Assembly (NCBI GenBank): GCA_033763995.1
Contig: JANRJL010000020.1
Span: 4,468-68,467, forward strand
Source of the DNA: GCA-2737725 sp033763995
Lineage (GTDB): Bacteria; Pseudomonadota; Alphaproteobacteria; Rhodospirillales; Rhodospirillaceae
Direction: 5' to 3'
Length of the DNA: 64,000 nt
Below are positions 41,523 through 50,002 of this stretch, one piece after another; the first letter of the stretch is position 1; each line of letters starts with the position of its first letter. The position numbers and the translations under genes were made by a program. The notes beneath the pieces were generated by a model. That model made no database searches. It had not been told where the DNA came from and saw only the letters and a program-made list of their open reading frames with translations.

Positions 41523-42368
41523 ATGCCCTCCCTTCATCTGGAAAATGTCGTCAAGCGTTACGGCGCCGCCGCCGGCAGCGATGCCCTCAAAGCGGTGTCC
41601 TTTGTCGTGCCCGAGGGCCAGATCATGGCGTTGATCGGTCCGTCGGGGGCGGGCAAGAGCACGCTGATCCGCTGCGTCAATCGGCTGGTGGAGCCCACCA
41701 GCGGGCGCATCCTGTGGGGCGATGTCGACTTGGCGGCGCTCGACAGCAAGGCCTTGCGCGCCATGCGGCGCAAGATCGGCATGATCTTCCAGGAGTTCGC
41801 GCTGGTGGACCGGCTGACCGTGATGGAGAACGTGCTGTCGGGCCGCTTGGGGTATGTGAGCTTCTGGCAAAGCTGGCGGCGTAACTTTCCGCAAAGCGAC
41901 ATCGACGAGGCCTTTCGCCTGCTCGACCGCGTCGGCCTGACGGGCTTCGAGGACAAGCGCGCCGACGCGCTGTCGGGCGGTCAACGGCAACGGGTCGGCA
42001 TCGCGCGCGCCCTGATGCAATCGCCTGAACTGTTATTGGTGGACGAACCCACCGCCAGCCTCGACCCCAAGACCTCGCGCCAGATCATGCGGCTGATCGC
42101 CGAGCTGTGCCGCGAGCGCAAGCTCACCGCCATCGTCAACATCCACGACGTGCCCCTGGCCAAGATGTTCGCCGAACGCATCGTCGGCTTGCGCGACGGC
42201 AAGGTGGTGTTCGACGGCACGCCCGAGCAACTCACGGGCGAGGCCCTGACCAGCATTTACGGCGCGGAAGATTGGGAAGAGGCCGGCCAACGCGCGCTGA
42301 TGAAGTTCGTCCATCATGGCGCCGACGCGCCGGTCATCGACCAAGAACGCCTGGCGGGATTGCGCTGA
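41523..42368 (+). CDS. phnC: Phosphonate-type ABC transporter ATP-binding protein
   Basis: A 281-residue ABC ATPase. Walker A is GPSGAGKST (about residue 39-47), the signature is LSGGQRQRVGIARALMQ, Walker B LLVDEPTASLDP, and the switch histidine is in IVNIHDVPLA. These match the PhnC branch. It is separated from the binding-protein genes by 224 bp containing the RIME-like repeat, and overlaps phnE by one base. Confidence 0.94.
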   Translation: MPSLHLENVVKRYGAAAGSDALKAVSFVVPEGQIMALIGPSGAGKSTLIRCVNRLVEPTSGRILWGDVDLAALDSKALRAMRRKIGMIFQEFALVDRLTVMENVLSGRLGYVSFWQSWRRNFPQSDIDEAFRLLDRVGLTGFEDKRADALSGGQRQRVGIARALMQSPELLLVDEPTASLDPKTSRQIMRLIAELCRERKLTAIVNIHDVPLAKMFAERIVGLRDGKVVFDGTPEQLTGEALTSIYGAEDWEEAGQRALMKFVHHGADAPVIDQERLAGLR

Positions 42369-43180
42369 TGGCCGAGGCCGCACCGCTCGCCGTGGGGCGC
42401 ACGTGGCGCCGCCCGCCGTTCATCGCCAACGCGCGGCTGCGCTGGCTGCTGTGGATCGGCGTGGCCGTCTATCTTGCCGCCGCGTTGGGCACGCTCGACC
42501 TCAACTGGCAACGCATGGCGCAGGGCCTGGAGCGCGGCCAACGGTTCGTCTCGGGCTTCCTGCCGCCGGATTTCTCCTCGCGCGGCGAAGCCATTTTCGA
42601 GGGCGTGCTCGAGAGTTTGTGGATGGCTTTCGCCGCCACGGTGGTGGGCATCGTCTTGTCGATTCCCATCGGCGTCGGCGGCGCGCGCAACCTCGTGCCC
42701 CAGCCGGTCTATGCCGTGTGCCGCTCCATCATGGCGGTGTCGCGCACCCTGCCGGAAATTCTGGTGGCGATCCTGTTCGTGAAGCTGTTCGGCTTCGGCA
42801 CCTTCGCCGGGTTCATGACCTTGACCTTCGCCACCGTCGGATATTTCGGTAAATTGCTCGCCGAGGATATTGAGTCCGCCAATCAGGCGCCGCTGGAAGC
42901 CATGCGGGCGTCCGGGGCCACATGGCTGCAGCGGCTGAACTACGCGGTGCAGCCCTTGGTGATGCCGCGCGCCATCGGCATCGCCATTTACCGCCTCGAC
43001 ATGAACTTCCGCGAGTCCGCCGTCATCGGCATCGTCGGGGCGGGGGGCATCGGCGCCACGCTGAACACGGCGTTCGACCGCTATGAGTATCCCTCGGCCG
43101 CGGCGATCCTGCTGGTGATCATCGTCATCGTGCTGGGCTCGGAGTATCTCTCGGCCTACTGCCGCCGGTTGGTGCGCTGA
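42368..43180 (+). CDS. phnE: Phosphonate-type ABC transporter permease (PhnE 1)
   Basis: A 270-residue inner-membrane permease with about six hydrophobic segments. The PhnE pattern GEAIFEGVLESLWMAFAATVVG, the permease EAA-loop (EDIESANQAPLEAMRASGATW) and the C-terminal FRESAVIGIVGAGGIG are present. The ATG overlaps the phnC stop (TGATG), so translation is coupled. It pairs with the second permease immediately downstream. Confidence 0.93.
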   Translation: MAEAAPLAVGRTWRRPPFIANARLRWLLWIGVAVYLAAALGTLDLNWQRMAQGLERGQRFVSGFLPPDFSSRGEAIFEGVLESLWMAFAATVVGIVLSIPIGVGGARNLVPQPVYAVCRSIMAVSRTLPEILVAILFVKLFGFGTFAGFMTLTFATVGYFGKLLAEDIESANQAPLEAMRASGATWLQRLNYAVQPLVMPRAIGIAIYRLDMNFRESAVIGIVGAGGIGATLNTAFDRYEYPSAAAILLVIIVIVLGSEYLSAYCRRLVR

Positions 43181-43995
43181 TGCCGACCGTCACCCAAGGC
43201 GGCACGCGGCTGTGGCGGCGCATGAGCGCCGAAGCGAGCTTCAAGCGCTGGGTGCTGTGGCTGATCGCCACGGCGGTGTTTGTGTGGTGCTGGCAGAAGA
43301 TTTCCGCCGGGACCGAGTGGTCCTTCGTGCTCGATGCACCCGCGCAAGGCGCCGACATCCTCGACCGCATGATTCCGCCGGAATGGGGCTACGCCAAAAC
43401 CCTGGGCCGCCCGTTGTGGGACACGCTCAATATGGCGACGCTGGGCACCATGATCGCGGTGGTGATTGCCGTGCCGCTGGCGTTCCTGGCGGCGCAAAAC
43501 ACCACGCCTAGCGGGCTGTTCGCGCGGCCCTTCGCGCTGTTCTGCATCGTCGCCTCGCGGTCGATCAACTCAGTGATCTGGGCGCTCGTGCTGGTGTTGA
43601 TTTTGGGTCCTGGCGTGCTGTCGGGCACCATTGCCATTGCCCTGCGCTCGGTGGGTTTCATCGGCAAGTTGCTCTACGAGGCCATCGAGGAAACCGACCG
43701 CCGTCCGCGCGACGCCATCGCCTCAACGGGCGCGAGTCAGGGCCAAGTGATCGCTTACGCCGTTGTCCCGCAGATCATGCCCGTGTTCGCGGGCATCGCC
43801 GTGTTCCGCTGGGACATCAACATCCGCGAGTCGACAATTCTCGGCCTCGTCGGGGCAGGGGGTTTGGGGCTGCAACTCAACGCCGCCATCGGCAACTTGG
43901 ATTGGAGCCACGTCAGCGTGATCCTGCTTGCCATCTTCGCCACCGTGATCGTCAGCGAGTGGGTCTCGGCCCGCGTCCGTAAGGCCGTGACGTAG
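43180..43995 (+). CDS. phnE: Phosphonate-type ABC transporter permease (PhnE 2)
   Basis: A 271-residue permease paralogous to the preceding gene, with the same order: TM1 region, TLNMATLGTMIAVVIAVPLAF, the EAA-loop EAIEETDRRPRDAIASTGAS and IRESTILGLVGAGGLG near the end. TGATG overlap with phnE 1. Transporters with two PhnE genes usually form heterodimeric channels. The stop is shared with the start of the second RIME-like repeat. No C-P lyase or phosphonatase genes lie nearby. Confidence 0.93.
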   Translation: MPTVTQGGTRLWRRMSAEASFKRWVLWLIATAVFVWCWQKISAGTEWSFVLDAPAQGADILDRMIPPEWGYAKTLGRPLWDTLNMATLGTMIAVVIAVPLAFLAAQNTTPSGLFARPFALFCIVASRSINSVIWALVLVLILGPGVLSGTIAIALRSVGFIGKLLYEAIEETDRRPRDAIASTGASQGQVIAYAVVPQIMPVFAGIAVFRWDINIRESTILGLVGAGGLGLQLNAAIGNLDWSHVSVILLAIFATVIVSEWVSARVRKAVT

Positions 43996-44096
43996 AGCAT
44001 TTTCCCGACAAGTGGGAACCGGTTGGCGTGGAAAATGCGACCAATTAAAAGAGGTTGTCGAACACCTTTGATTCGATCTGCTCGGATTTGACTCAA
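43993..44096 (+). repeat. RIME-like intergenic repeat (copy 2)
   Basis: Starts TAGAGCATTTTCCCGACAAG, continues TGGGAACCGGTTGGC, then GGAAAATGCG and a GATTCGATCTG-type tail. It matches the copy at 41391-41510 over the core (first 38 bases nearly identical), so the two flank phnC-phnE-phnE. Confidence 0.75.
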
Positions 44097-44098
44097 AC

Positions 44099-44515
44099 TC
44101 ACTTCACCAACGTCACCGGCACGTTGGCCAGTTGCACGATTTTGGTGGCGACCGAGCCCATCACCAGGCCCTTCAGGCGCCCGAGGCCGCGCGTGCCCAT
44201 GACGATTTCGTGGCAGCCGGTTTTCTTGGCGAACTTGACGATCACCTCGGCGGCGTCGCCGTTCTCGGCATAGACGTCGGCGCCCAGTTGATCGATCAAT
44301 TTGCGCACCGGCGCGCTGCTCAACGCCTTCTCGCTTTCCTGGGCTTGCCAGTGCTCGATGGCTTCGCGCGACACGAAGCGGCTGGAGGGCAGATCGGGCT
44401 GGACGTTGATCACGAACACTTCCGACCGCTCGCCGCGCTTCTTGCGGTCAAGCATGTACTCCAGGGCATGGATGCTGGAGGCGGAACCGTCGAGGGGAAC
44501 AAGGATGCGTTTCAT
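44099..44515 (-). CDS. Universal stress protein
   Basis: A 138-residue UspA-fold protein. It begins KRILVPLDGSASSIHALEYML, and the ATP-binding loop GTRGLGRLKGLVMGSVATKIV near the C-terminus fits the G-2x-G-9x-G-(S/T) pattern of nucleotide-binding Usp proteins. These proteins help cells survive starvation and oxidative stress; no more specific role can be read. Starts 5' of a short intergenic region and is convergent with phnE. Confidence 0.92.
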   Translation of the reverse strand: MKRILVPLDGSASSIHALEYMLDRKKRGERSEVFVINVQPDLPSSRFVSREAIEHWQAQESEKALSSAPVRKLIDQLGADVYAENGDAAEVIVKFAKKTGCHEIVMGTRGLGRLKGLVMGSVATKIVQLANVPVTLVK

Positions 44516-44608
44516 GGGGGAGCCTCTCGGTGAATGGCGGATATTGCCATTTCATACGGGGACTACACTGCAGCAGCTTTGACGGGCGTCAAGGCCTCAT
44601 GATCGGGC

Positions 44609-45421
44609 CTAGTTCGCGGCCCAGCGATACTCGGCAAACTGGCCGGCGGGCTTGAAGCCGACGCGCTGATAGAGCGCCTTGGATTTCTCGTCGGCCTGCA
44701 CCGCCGCCATGCGCTGGTTGAATTTCTTGGCGTCCTTGAGGGCGGCGATCATCAGCACAATGCCATAGCCTTTGCCCTGTTCCGCCGACGTCGTGATGAT
44801 GTTCGAGAGGCCGACGACGCCATGGGCGTAAAACGCTTCCGTCGTCGCCACGGGCTTGCCGCCCTTATAGCCGACGTAGAGCTTCATCTGCGCGCCGGTG
44901 GCGAGCACGGCGTCGGCGGCGCTTTCGTAGAATTTCACGACGTTCTCGTCGGGCGGCGTCCACAACTCCGCCACCACGGTGGCGAAGTCCTTCACGCCGG
45001 CCTTGCTGGTGGCGCGCTTGATCTCGAGGTCCGTCGTCGGGCTGGGCGGCAACTGCGCGGTGTCGAGTTGCAGCAGCATGCCCCAGCTTTGTTGTTTCGG
45101 CGTCAGGCCCAGTTCGCGCAAGGTCGCGTCCAACGCGCCCTGGCCGGAGAGGGGACCCGTGAGCCATGTGAAGGGCGCCGGCTCGGTCTTCTTGCGAAAG
45201 TGATCGACGGCGGCCTGGATGCGGTCGGCCGCGAAACGCGGATTGAGCATGCAGCGGCCGATCTTGTTGAACACGTCCGACTTGAGGCCGCTGTCCACCA
45301 GCAGCAGGTCGGGCGTGTCGCGCACGGTCGCGTCCTTGCAGCCCTTGGCGAGGAAGGCCAGGTGGTCCCACAGATTGGCTTCCATCGACTTGATGGATGC
45401 GCTCATGGCGGAGGCATTCAT
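44609..45421 (-). CDS. GNAT family acetyltransferase
   Basis: A 270-residue protein with an N-terminal helical half (1-110) of no recognised family and a C-terminal GNAT domain from about residue 130. The acetyl-CoA loop appears as ITTSAEQGKGYGIVLMIAAL (Q/RxxGxG), followed by YQRVGFKPAGQFAEYRW, the standard last strands. Substrate unknown. Starts at 45421 or an in-frame ATG four codons later give similar products. Confidence 0.85.
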   Translation of the reverse strand: MNASAMSASIKSMEANLWDHLAFLAKGCKDATVRDTPDLLLVDSGLKSDVFNKIGRCMLNPRFAADRIQAAVDHFRKKTEPAPFTWLTGPLSGQGALDATLRELGLTPKQQSWGMLLQLDTAQLPPSPTTDLEIKRATSKAGVKDFATVVAELWTPPDENVVKFYESAADAVLATGAQMKLYVGYKGGKPVATTEAFYAHGVVGLSNIITTSAEQGKGYGIVLMIAALKDAKKFNQRMAAVQADEKSKALYQRVGFKPAGQFAEYRWAAN

Positions 45422-45663
45422 GGTCGCGCGGCCCTTTGTTTAGAACGTTTCAAAGCACAACGCGGAACCGGTCCTGAGCGTTGCGCCCCGCCGCTTATGC
45501 GGCTGTTTGATTTTTATTGTTTCGTCTCAAAACTATATGCCTTACCCGGTTGAGGTAGAAGCGATTTGTCGACGAATCAAGGCAGGGCCGATTACGCCCC
45601 ACCAGGGCGCAGTATGCCTAAGGCATTGACAATAAAAGGTTAAGACCTTGCCGGCCGGAGCAC

Positions 45664-47478
45664 TTAAACGAGCCGGGCCTTCACAAAGCTACCCGGGGCG
45701 TCTTCGATGACCTTGAGTTTGCCGTCGCCGGGCGCGCGGGCCTTGACCTTCTTGCCCGATTGCGGCTTGAGCCAAGCCTCCCAATCGGTCCACCACGAGC
45801 CCGGGTGCTCGGTCGCGCCCGCCAGCCACTTGTCGGCCGAGGGCGGCAGCTTGTCGTTGGTCCAGTAGCCGTACTTGTTGGCCGCGGGCGGATTGACCAC
45901 GCCGGCGATGTGGCCCGAGCCCGACAGGACGAAGCGGGTGTTCTTCCTGATGTATTTGGTGCCCTCGTAGGTCGAGGCCCACGGCGCGATGTGGTCTTCC
46001 TTGCAGCTGATGAAATAGGCCGGCAGGTCGATGGTGCGCAGGTCGATGGACACGCCGCCCAAGGTGATGCCGCCCGGCTTCACCAGGTTGTTCTCGAGGT
46101 ACATGTTGCGCAGATAGAAGCTGTGCATGGCGCGCGGCATGCGCGTGGAATCGGAATTCCAGTAAAGCAAATCGAAAGGGAAAGGATCCTTGCCCAGCAG
46201 ATAGTTATTCACGACAAAGGACCAGATCAGGTCGTTGGCGCGCAGCAGGTTGAAGGAGGTCGCCATGTCGGCGCCCTCCAAGTAACCGCCGGCTTCGTCC
46301 ATGCGCTTTTCCAGGCTCTCGACCTGCTTGTCGTCGATGAACACGCGGATGTCGCCGACTTCCTTGAAATCCGTCAGGGCGGTGATGAACGTCGCCGTGG
46401 CGATGCTGTTGTCTTTCTTGGCCTTGAGATAGGCCAGCGCGGTTGCCAGCAGCGTGCCGCCGATGCAATAGCCCACGATGTTGATTTGCTTGACGTTGGC
46501 GGCCTTTTTCGCGGCTTCCATGGCGCCGATGGCGCCCTCGATCATGTAGTCCTCGAAGGTTTTCTTGGCCAAGGTCTCGTCGGGGTTGACCCAGGACACG
46601 ACAAACGTCGTGTAGCCCTGATCGGTCAGCCATTTCACCAGCGAGTTCTTGGGCCGCAAATCGAGGATGTAATACTTGTTGATCCACGGCGGCATGATGA
46701 CCACGGGCGTTTCGTAAACCTGCTCCGTGGTCGGGGCGTATTGAATGAGCTGGATCAGGTCGTTCTGGAACACGACCTTGCCCGGCGTGACGGCGACGTT
46801 CTCGCCCACCTTGAAGGCGGCCTCGTCGGTCATGGAGATGCGCAGCCGGCCCTTGCCCTTGTCGAGATCCTCCAGCAGGTTCTGCAGACCCTTCACCAGG
46901 TTCTCGCCCTTGGTCTTGGCCACGGCGCGCAGGACCTCGGGATTGGTCAGCGCGAAGTTGGTGGGCGCCATCGCGTCGGCGAATTGCTTGGTGTAAAAAT
47001 CGACCTTGCGCTTGGTCTGGTCGTCGAGGCCTTCGACGCCGCCGACGGTGTCTTGCATCCAGCGCGAGGTGAGCAGGTAGGACTGCTTGATGAAGTCGAA
47101 CACCTGGTTTTGCGACCAGGCGTCGTCCTTGAAGCGGCGGTCGGACTTCTCGGGCTCGATGCCGGGCTCGACCTCGTGCCCCATCATGCGCAGCGTCGCG
47201 TTGCGCCACAGGTCCATGTAGCCGCGCCACAAATTGGCCTGGGCCTCCATCATCTTGGTGGGGTTGGCCATCATCTGGGCGGTGAGCTGCATGAAGGCCT
47301 GGCCCACATTCATCGGATCGCCCATGCCCGGGGCCGCCGTCGCCTGGCGCGAGAGAAAGTCGCCCAGCACGCGCTGCGAACGCTCGGCGATGCCGGCCAT
47401 GATCTTGGCCATGTCATCGGCCGATGCGGTGGAGCCGGACGCTCCGCTGCCGGGGGTCGTGTTGGATTGTTCGGCCAT
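45664..47478 (-). CDS. phaC: Poly(3-hydroxyalkanoate) synthase, class I
   Basis: A 604-residue PHA synthase that polymerises hydroxyacyl-CoA on granules. The N-terminal domain (about 1-230, WSQNQVFDFIKQSYLL) leads into the alpha/beta-hydrolase core. The lipase-like box is NIVGYCIGGTLLAT with catalytic Cys338, the aspartate is in CKEDHIAP and the histidine in SGSGHIAGVVNPP. The tail ends LVIEDAPGS-like (KVIEDAPGSFVKARLV), as in class I enzymes. Start at the ATG at 47478; the frame is open further upstream but into the divergent promoter region. No phaA/phaB/phaR is near. Confidence 0.97.
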   Translation of the reverse strand: MAEQSNTTPGSGASGSTASADDMAKIMAGIAERSQRVLGDFLSRQATAAPGMGDPMNVGQAFMQLTAQMMANPTKMMEAQANLWRGYMDLWRNATLRMMGHEVEPGIEPEKSDRRFKDDAWSQNQVFDFIKQSYLLTSRWMQDTVGGVEGLDDQTKRKVDFYTKQFADAMAPTNFALTNPEVLRAVAKTKGENLVKGLQNLLEDLDKGKGRLRISMTDEAAFKVGENVAVTPGKVVFQNDLIQLIQYAPTTEQVYETPVVIMPPWINKYYILDLRPKNSLVKWLTDQGYTTFVVSWVNPDETLAKKTFEDYMIEGAIGAMEAAKKAANVKQINIVGYCIGGTLLATALAYLKAKKDNSIATATFITALTDFKEVGDIRVFIDDKQVESLEKRMDEAGGYLEGADMATSFNLLRANDLIWSFVVNNYLLGKDPFPFDLLYWNSDSTRMPRAMHSFYLRNMYLENNLVKPGGITLGGVSIDLRTIDLPAYFISCKEDHIAPWASTYEGTKYIRKNTRFVLSGSGHIAGVVNPPAANKYGYWTNDKLPPSADKWLAGATEHPGSWWTDWEAWLKPQSGKKVKARAPGDGKLKVIEDAPGSFVKARLV

Positions 47479-47563
47479 GATTTTTCGTGGTCTTTTGGCG
47501 TGCTTTGGGGCTAGGTTGGCGGTATGAATTAGAGGCCGCGCCCGGGAATGTCTAGCAGGGTAT

Positions 47564-47577
47564 TTCGCACCTGCGAA
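47564..47577. promoter_or_regulatory. Inverted repeat between phaC and divergent lipoprotein gene
   Basis: TTCGCA-CC-TGCGAA, a perfect 6-bp inverted repeat in the 142-bp divergent gap, 87-100 bp before the phaC start and about 45 bp before the lipoprotein start. A regulator of either gene could bind here. Confidence 0.5.
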
Positions 47578-47620
47578 CAACCCGGCGCGGCGTGGGGTAT
47601 TGCAAGCGTAGTCGATTGAA

Positions 47621-48646
47621 ATGACACAACTAATTTCAAGCTTAGAGCCACGGGTCACCGCCCGCGCCCTCGTGCGCGGCGGCGCCGGTCGTGCGGCCAA
47701 GGTGGCCTTAAGTCTGCTGCTGGCGGGGACGTTGCTCACGGGCTGCTCGACCGTGGACAAGGCCTGGACCAGCACCAAGAACGCCGTCACGGGCATTTTT
47801 TCCAGCGACGATAAGCCGGCGCCGGCCTCGGCCGACAGCGCGTCGTCGCCGCAGACGGCTCAAGCGCCGAGCGAGGCCGCTGAAGGCCTCGTCGCCGACC
47901 GCGACAAGGCGCAGTACACCGATCAGGGCGGCCGGCGCGAGCCGGTGACCGTCCGTCCTCTGGCCGAGACCGGATCCTCGCCGGGCGACATCAGTTCGCC
48001 GCCGGTTCCCCAAGCGGCCCGGGCCGAGCCTGTCACGCGCCTGGAAACACCGCCCGCGGCTCCGACGAGCCCGGCCGCGCCGGTTCCGCCGCGCACCACG
48101 GCCTTGGCCGAGCGCTTGGGTGCGGCACCGCCGCCGCCGCCGCCCGCCGAGGGCGCCGTCGGCACGCCCGGCGCGCCGCCCGTGGCCCTGCAAACCCGCG
48201 CTCAAGCCGCGCCAACTGCCGGTGCACCCACACGCGCGCTGGTGCCCATGGCCCAGGACTACGGCAGCGACACCGTTGTTATTGACGGCGGCGGCGTTCG
48301 CGGCGGTCAGGCCGTGCTTGGGACACCGCAATTGGCGGCGGTGCCGCGTGCGTCCTTCGATCCGGGCAATTCCTTGGTCTCCAGCGAAGTCGGCGTGATC
48401 GCCTTCACGCCGGGCTCGGCTGCGTTGTCCGGCGCGGCCAAGGCCGAACTGGCCAATATCGCCACCTTGCGCTCCCAGGTCGACGGCGCCATCCGCATCG
48501 TCGGCAAGGGCGACAATGCCTCGGCCCGGGCCAATGCCGTGGCGCGTGAGCTGCGCCGTCTCGGCGTGCCGGCCCAGCGCGTATTCGCCGGCGGCGCCGA
48601 CGGTGCCGAGCCCGGCAACGAGGCCGAGATTTTCCTCGATTACTAA
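47621..48646 (+). CDS. Outer-membrane lipoprotein with Pro/Ala-rich linker and OmpA-like C-terminus
   Basis: A 341-residue lipoprotein. The signal is unusually long, with lipobox LLTGC and acylated Cys42. Residues about 65-215 are a low-complexity linker of Ala, Pro, Ser and Gln, including a run of six prolines. The C-terminal 100 residues (SEVGVIAFTPGSAALSGAAKAEL to RANAVARELRRLGVPAQRVFAGG) look like an OmpA-family peptidoglycan-binding domain (beta-alpha-beta repeats), though the key Asp and Arg ligands are only partly matched. Likely tethers outer membrane to peptidoglycan. Divergent from phaC. Confidence 0.8.
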   Translation: MTQLISSLEPRVTARALVRGGAGRAAKVALSLLLAGTLLTGCSTVDKAWTSTKNAVTGIFSSDDKPAPASADSASSPQTAQAPSEAAEGLVADRDKAQYTDQGGRREPVTVRPLAETGSSPGDISSPPVPQAARAEPVTRLETPPAAPTSPAAPVPPRTTALAERLGAAPPPPPPAEGAVGTPGAPPVALQTRAQAAPTAGAPTRALVPMAQDYGSDTVVIDGGGVRGGQAVLGTPQLAAVPRASFDPGNSLVSSEVGVIAFTPGSAALSGAAKAELANIATLRSQVDGAIRIVGKGDNASARANAVARELRRLGVPAQRVFAGGADGAEPGNEAEIFLDY

Positions 48647-48748
48647 GCAATCGACGAAGATCGGCAAACCGCAGCAAAGCCTTTATTTTGCCGCGTAAGC
48701 TTGGCAAAGAGTGACTGCAAGTTCCCGTTCAACCGAAGGTAACCCCCG

Positions 48749-50002
48749 ATGGAGTCCGAATTTCACCGCATCAAACGTCTTCCGCCCTACGTGTTCGCCG
48801 AGGTGAACGCGCTGAAGGCGAAGGCGCGAGCTGCGGGCAAGGACATCATCGACTTCGGCATGGGCAATCCCGATTTGCCCACGCCGCAGCACATCGTCGA
48901 CAAGCTGTGCGAAGTGGCGCAAGACCCCAAGGCGCACCGCTATTCGGCGTCGCAAGGCATCAAGGGGCTGCGCAAGGCCTTCGTGAATTACTACCAGCGC
49001 CGCTTCAACGTCGACCTCGATCCCAACAAGGAAGTCTGCGTCACCATCGGCTCCAAGGAAGGCCTGGCCAATCTCGCCTCGGCGATCACGGGACCGGGCG
49101 ACATCATTCTCACGCCCAATCCGGCCTATCCGATCCATCCCTTCGGCTTCATCATCGCCGATGGGTCGGTGCGTTTTCTGCCCTATCAGCCGGGGCCTGA
49201 GTTCCTGGCGGCGCTTGATCGCGCGGTGCGCATGACGGTGCCCAAGCCCAAGGCGCTGATTTTGAATTATCCGTCCAACCCGACGGCCTGCGTCGCGGAC
49301 TTGGATTTCTACACCCAGGTCGTCGACTTCTGCCGCTTCCACGGCATTTATATCTTGTCGGACTTGGCCTACGCGGAAATCTACTTCGACGGCAATCCAC
49401 CGCCCTCGGTGCTGCAGGTGCCCGGCGCCAAGGACATCTGCATCGAGTTCAGCTCCATGAGCAAGACCTACAGCATGGCCGGCTGGCGCGTGGGTTTCGC
49501 GGCGGGCAATCCGCAGCTCATCGCGGCCTTGGTGAAGATCAAGTCGTACCTCGATTACGGCGCCTTCACGCCGGTACAGGCCGCCGCTGCTTTTGCCCTC
49601 AACGGCCCGCAAACCTGCGTCGAGGAAACGCGCCAGATCTACAAGGAACGCCGCGACGTCTTGGTCGAAGGCTTGGCCTCGGCGGGCTGGATCATTCCCT
49701 CGCCGCCGGCCTCGATGTTTGCTTGGGCGCCGCTGCCCGAGCCCTTCAAGCATTTGGGCTGCATGGAATTCTCCAAGCTGCTGCTGACCCAGGCCGATGT
49801 GGCCGTGGCGCCAGGCACCGGCTTCGGCGAGCAGGGCGAAGGCTTCGTGCGCATCGCCTTGGTCGAGAACAAGCATCGCATTCGCCAGGCCGTGCGCAGC
49901 ATCCGCAATTTCTTCGCCAGTGCGGGCGGGGCCTTGCGCAACTACGACGCCAAAGTCGCCGACACCAAGGCGCTGGACACCAAGCGGGCCGCCAACTCGT
50001 GA
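48749..50002 (+). CDS. PLP-dependent aminotransferase, class I/II
   Basis: A 417-residue fold-type I aminotransferase. The cofactor lysine is Lys239 in FSSMSKTYSMAGWRVG; YPSNPTACVADLDFY and LSDLAYAEIYFDG supply the substrate and PLP ring contacts. The alanine/LL-diaminopimelate-type class is the nearest. It is coupled to hom by a four-base overlap (GTGA), so a role in aspartate-family amino acid metabolism is likely. In several alphaproteobacteria this gene stands ahead of hom, glpX and recJ, as here. GAAGGTAA precedes the ATG. Confidence 0.94.
   Translation: MESEFHRIKRLPPYVFAEVNALKAKARAAGKDIIDFGMGNPDLPTPQHIVDKLCEVAQDPKAHRYSASQGIKGLRKAFVNYYQRRFNVDLDPNKEVCVTIGSKEGLANLASAITGPGDIILTPNPAYPIHPFGFIIADGSVRFLPYQPGPEFLAALDRAVRMTVPKPKALILNYPSNPTACVADLDFYTQVVDFCRFHGIYILSDLAYAEIYFDGNPPPSVLQVPGAKDICIEFSSMSKTYSMAGWRVGFAAGNPQLIAALVKIKSYLDYGAFTPVQAAAAFALNGPQTCVEETRQIYKERRDVLVEGLASAGWIIPSPPASMFAWAPLPEPFKHLGCMEFSKLLLTQADVAVAPGTGFGEQGEGFVRIALVENKHRIRQAVRSIRNFFASAGGALRNYDAKVADTKALDTKRAANS

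Noticed and set aside
45613..45625. ATGCCTAAGGCAT palindrome upstream of the acetyltransferase and downstream of phaC
   Set aside because: Short and isolated between the acetyltransferase 5' end and the phaC 3' end; no promoter or terminator around it could be supported.
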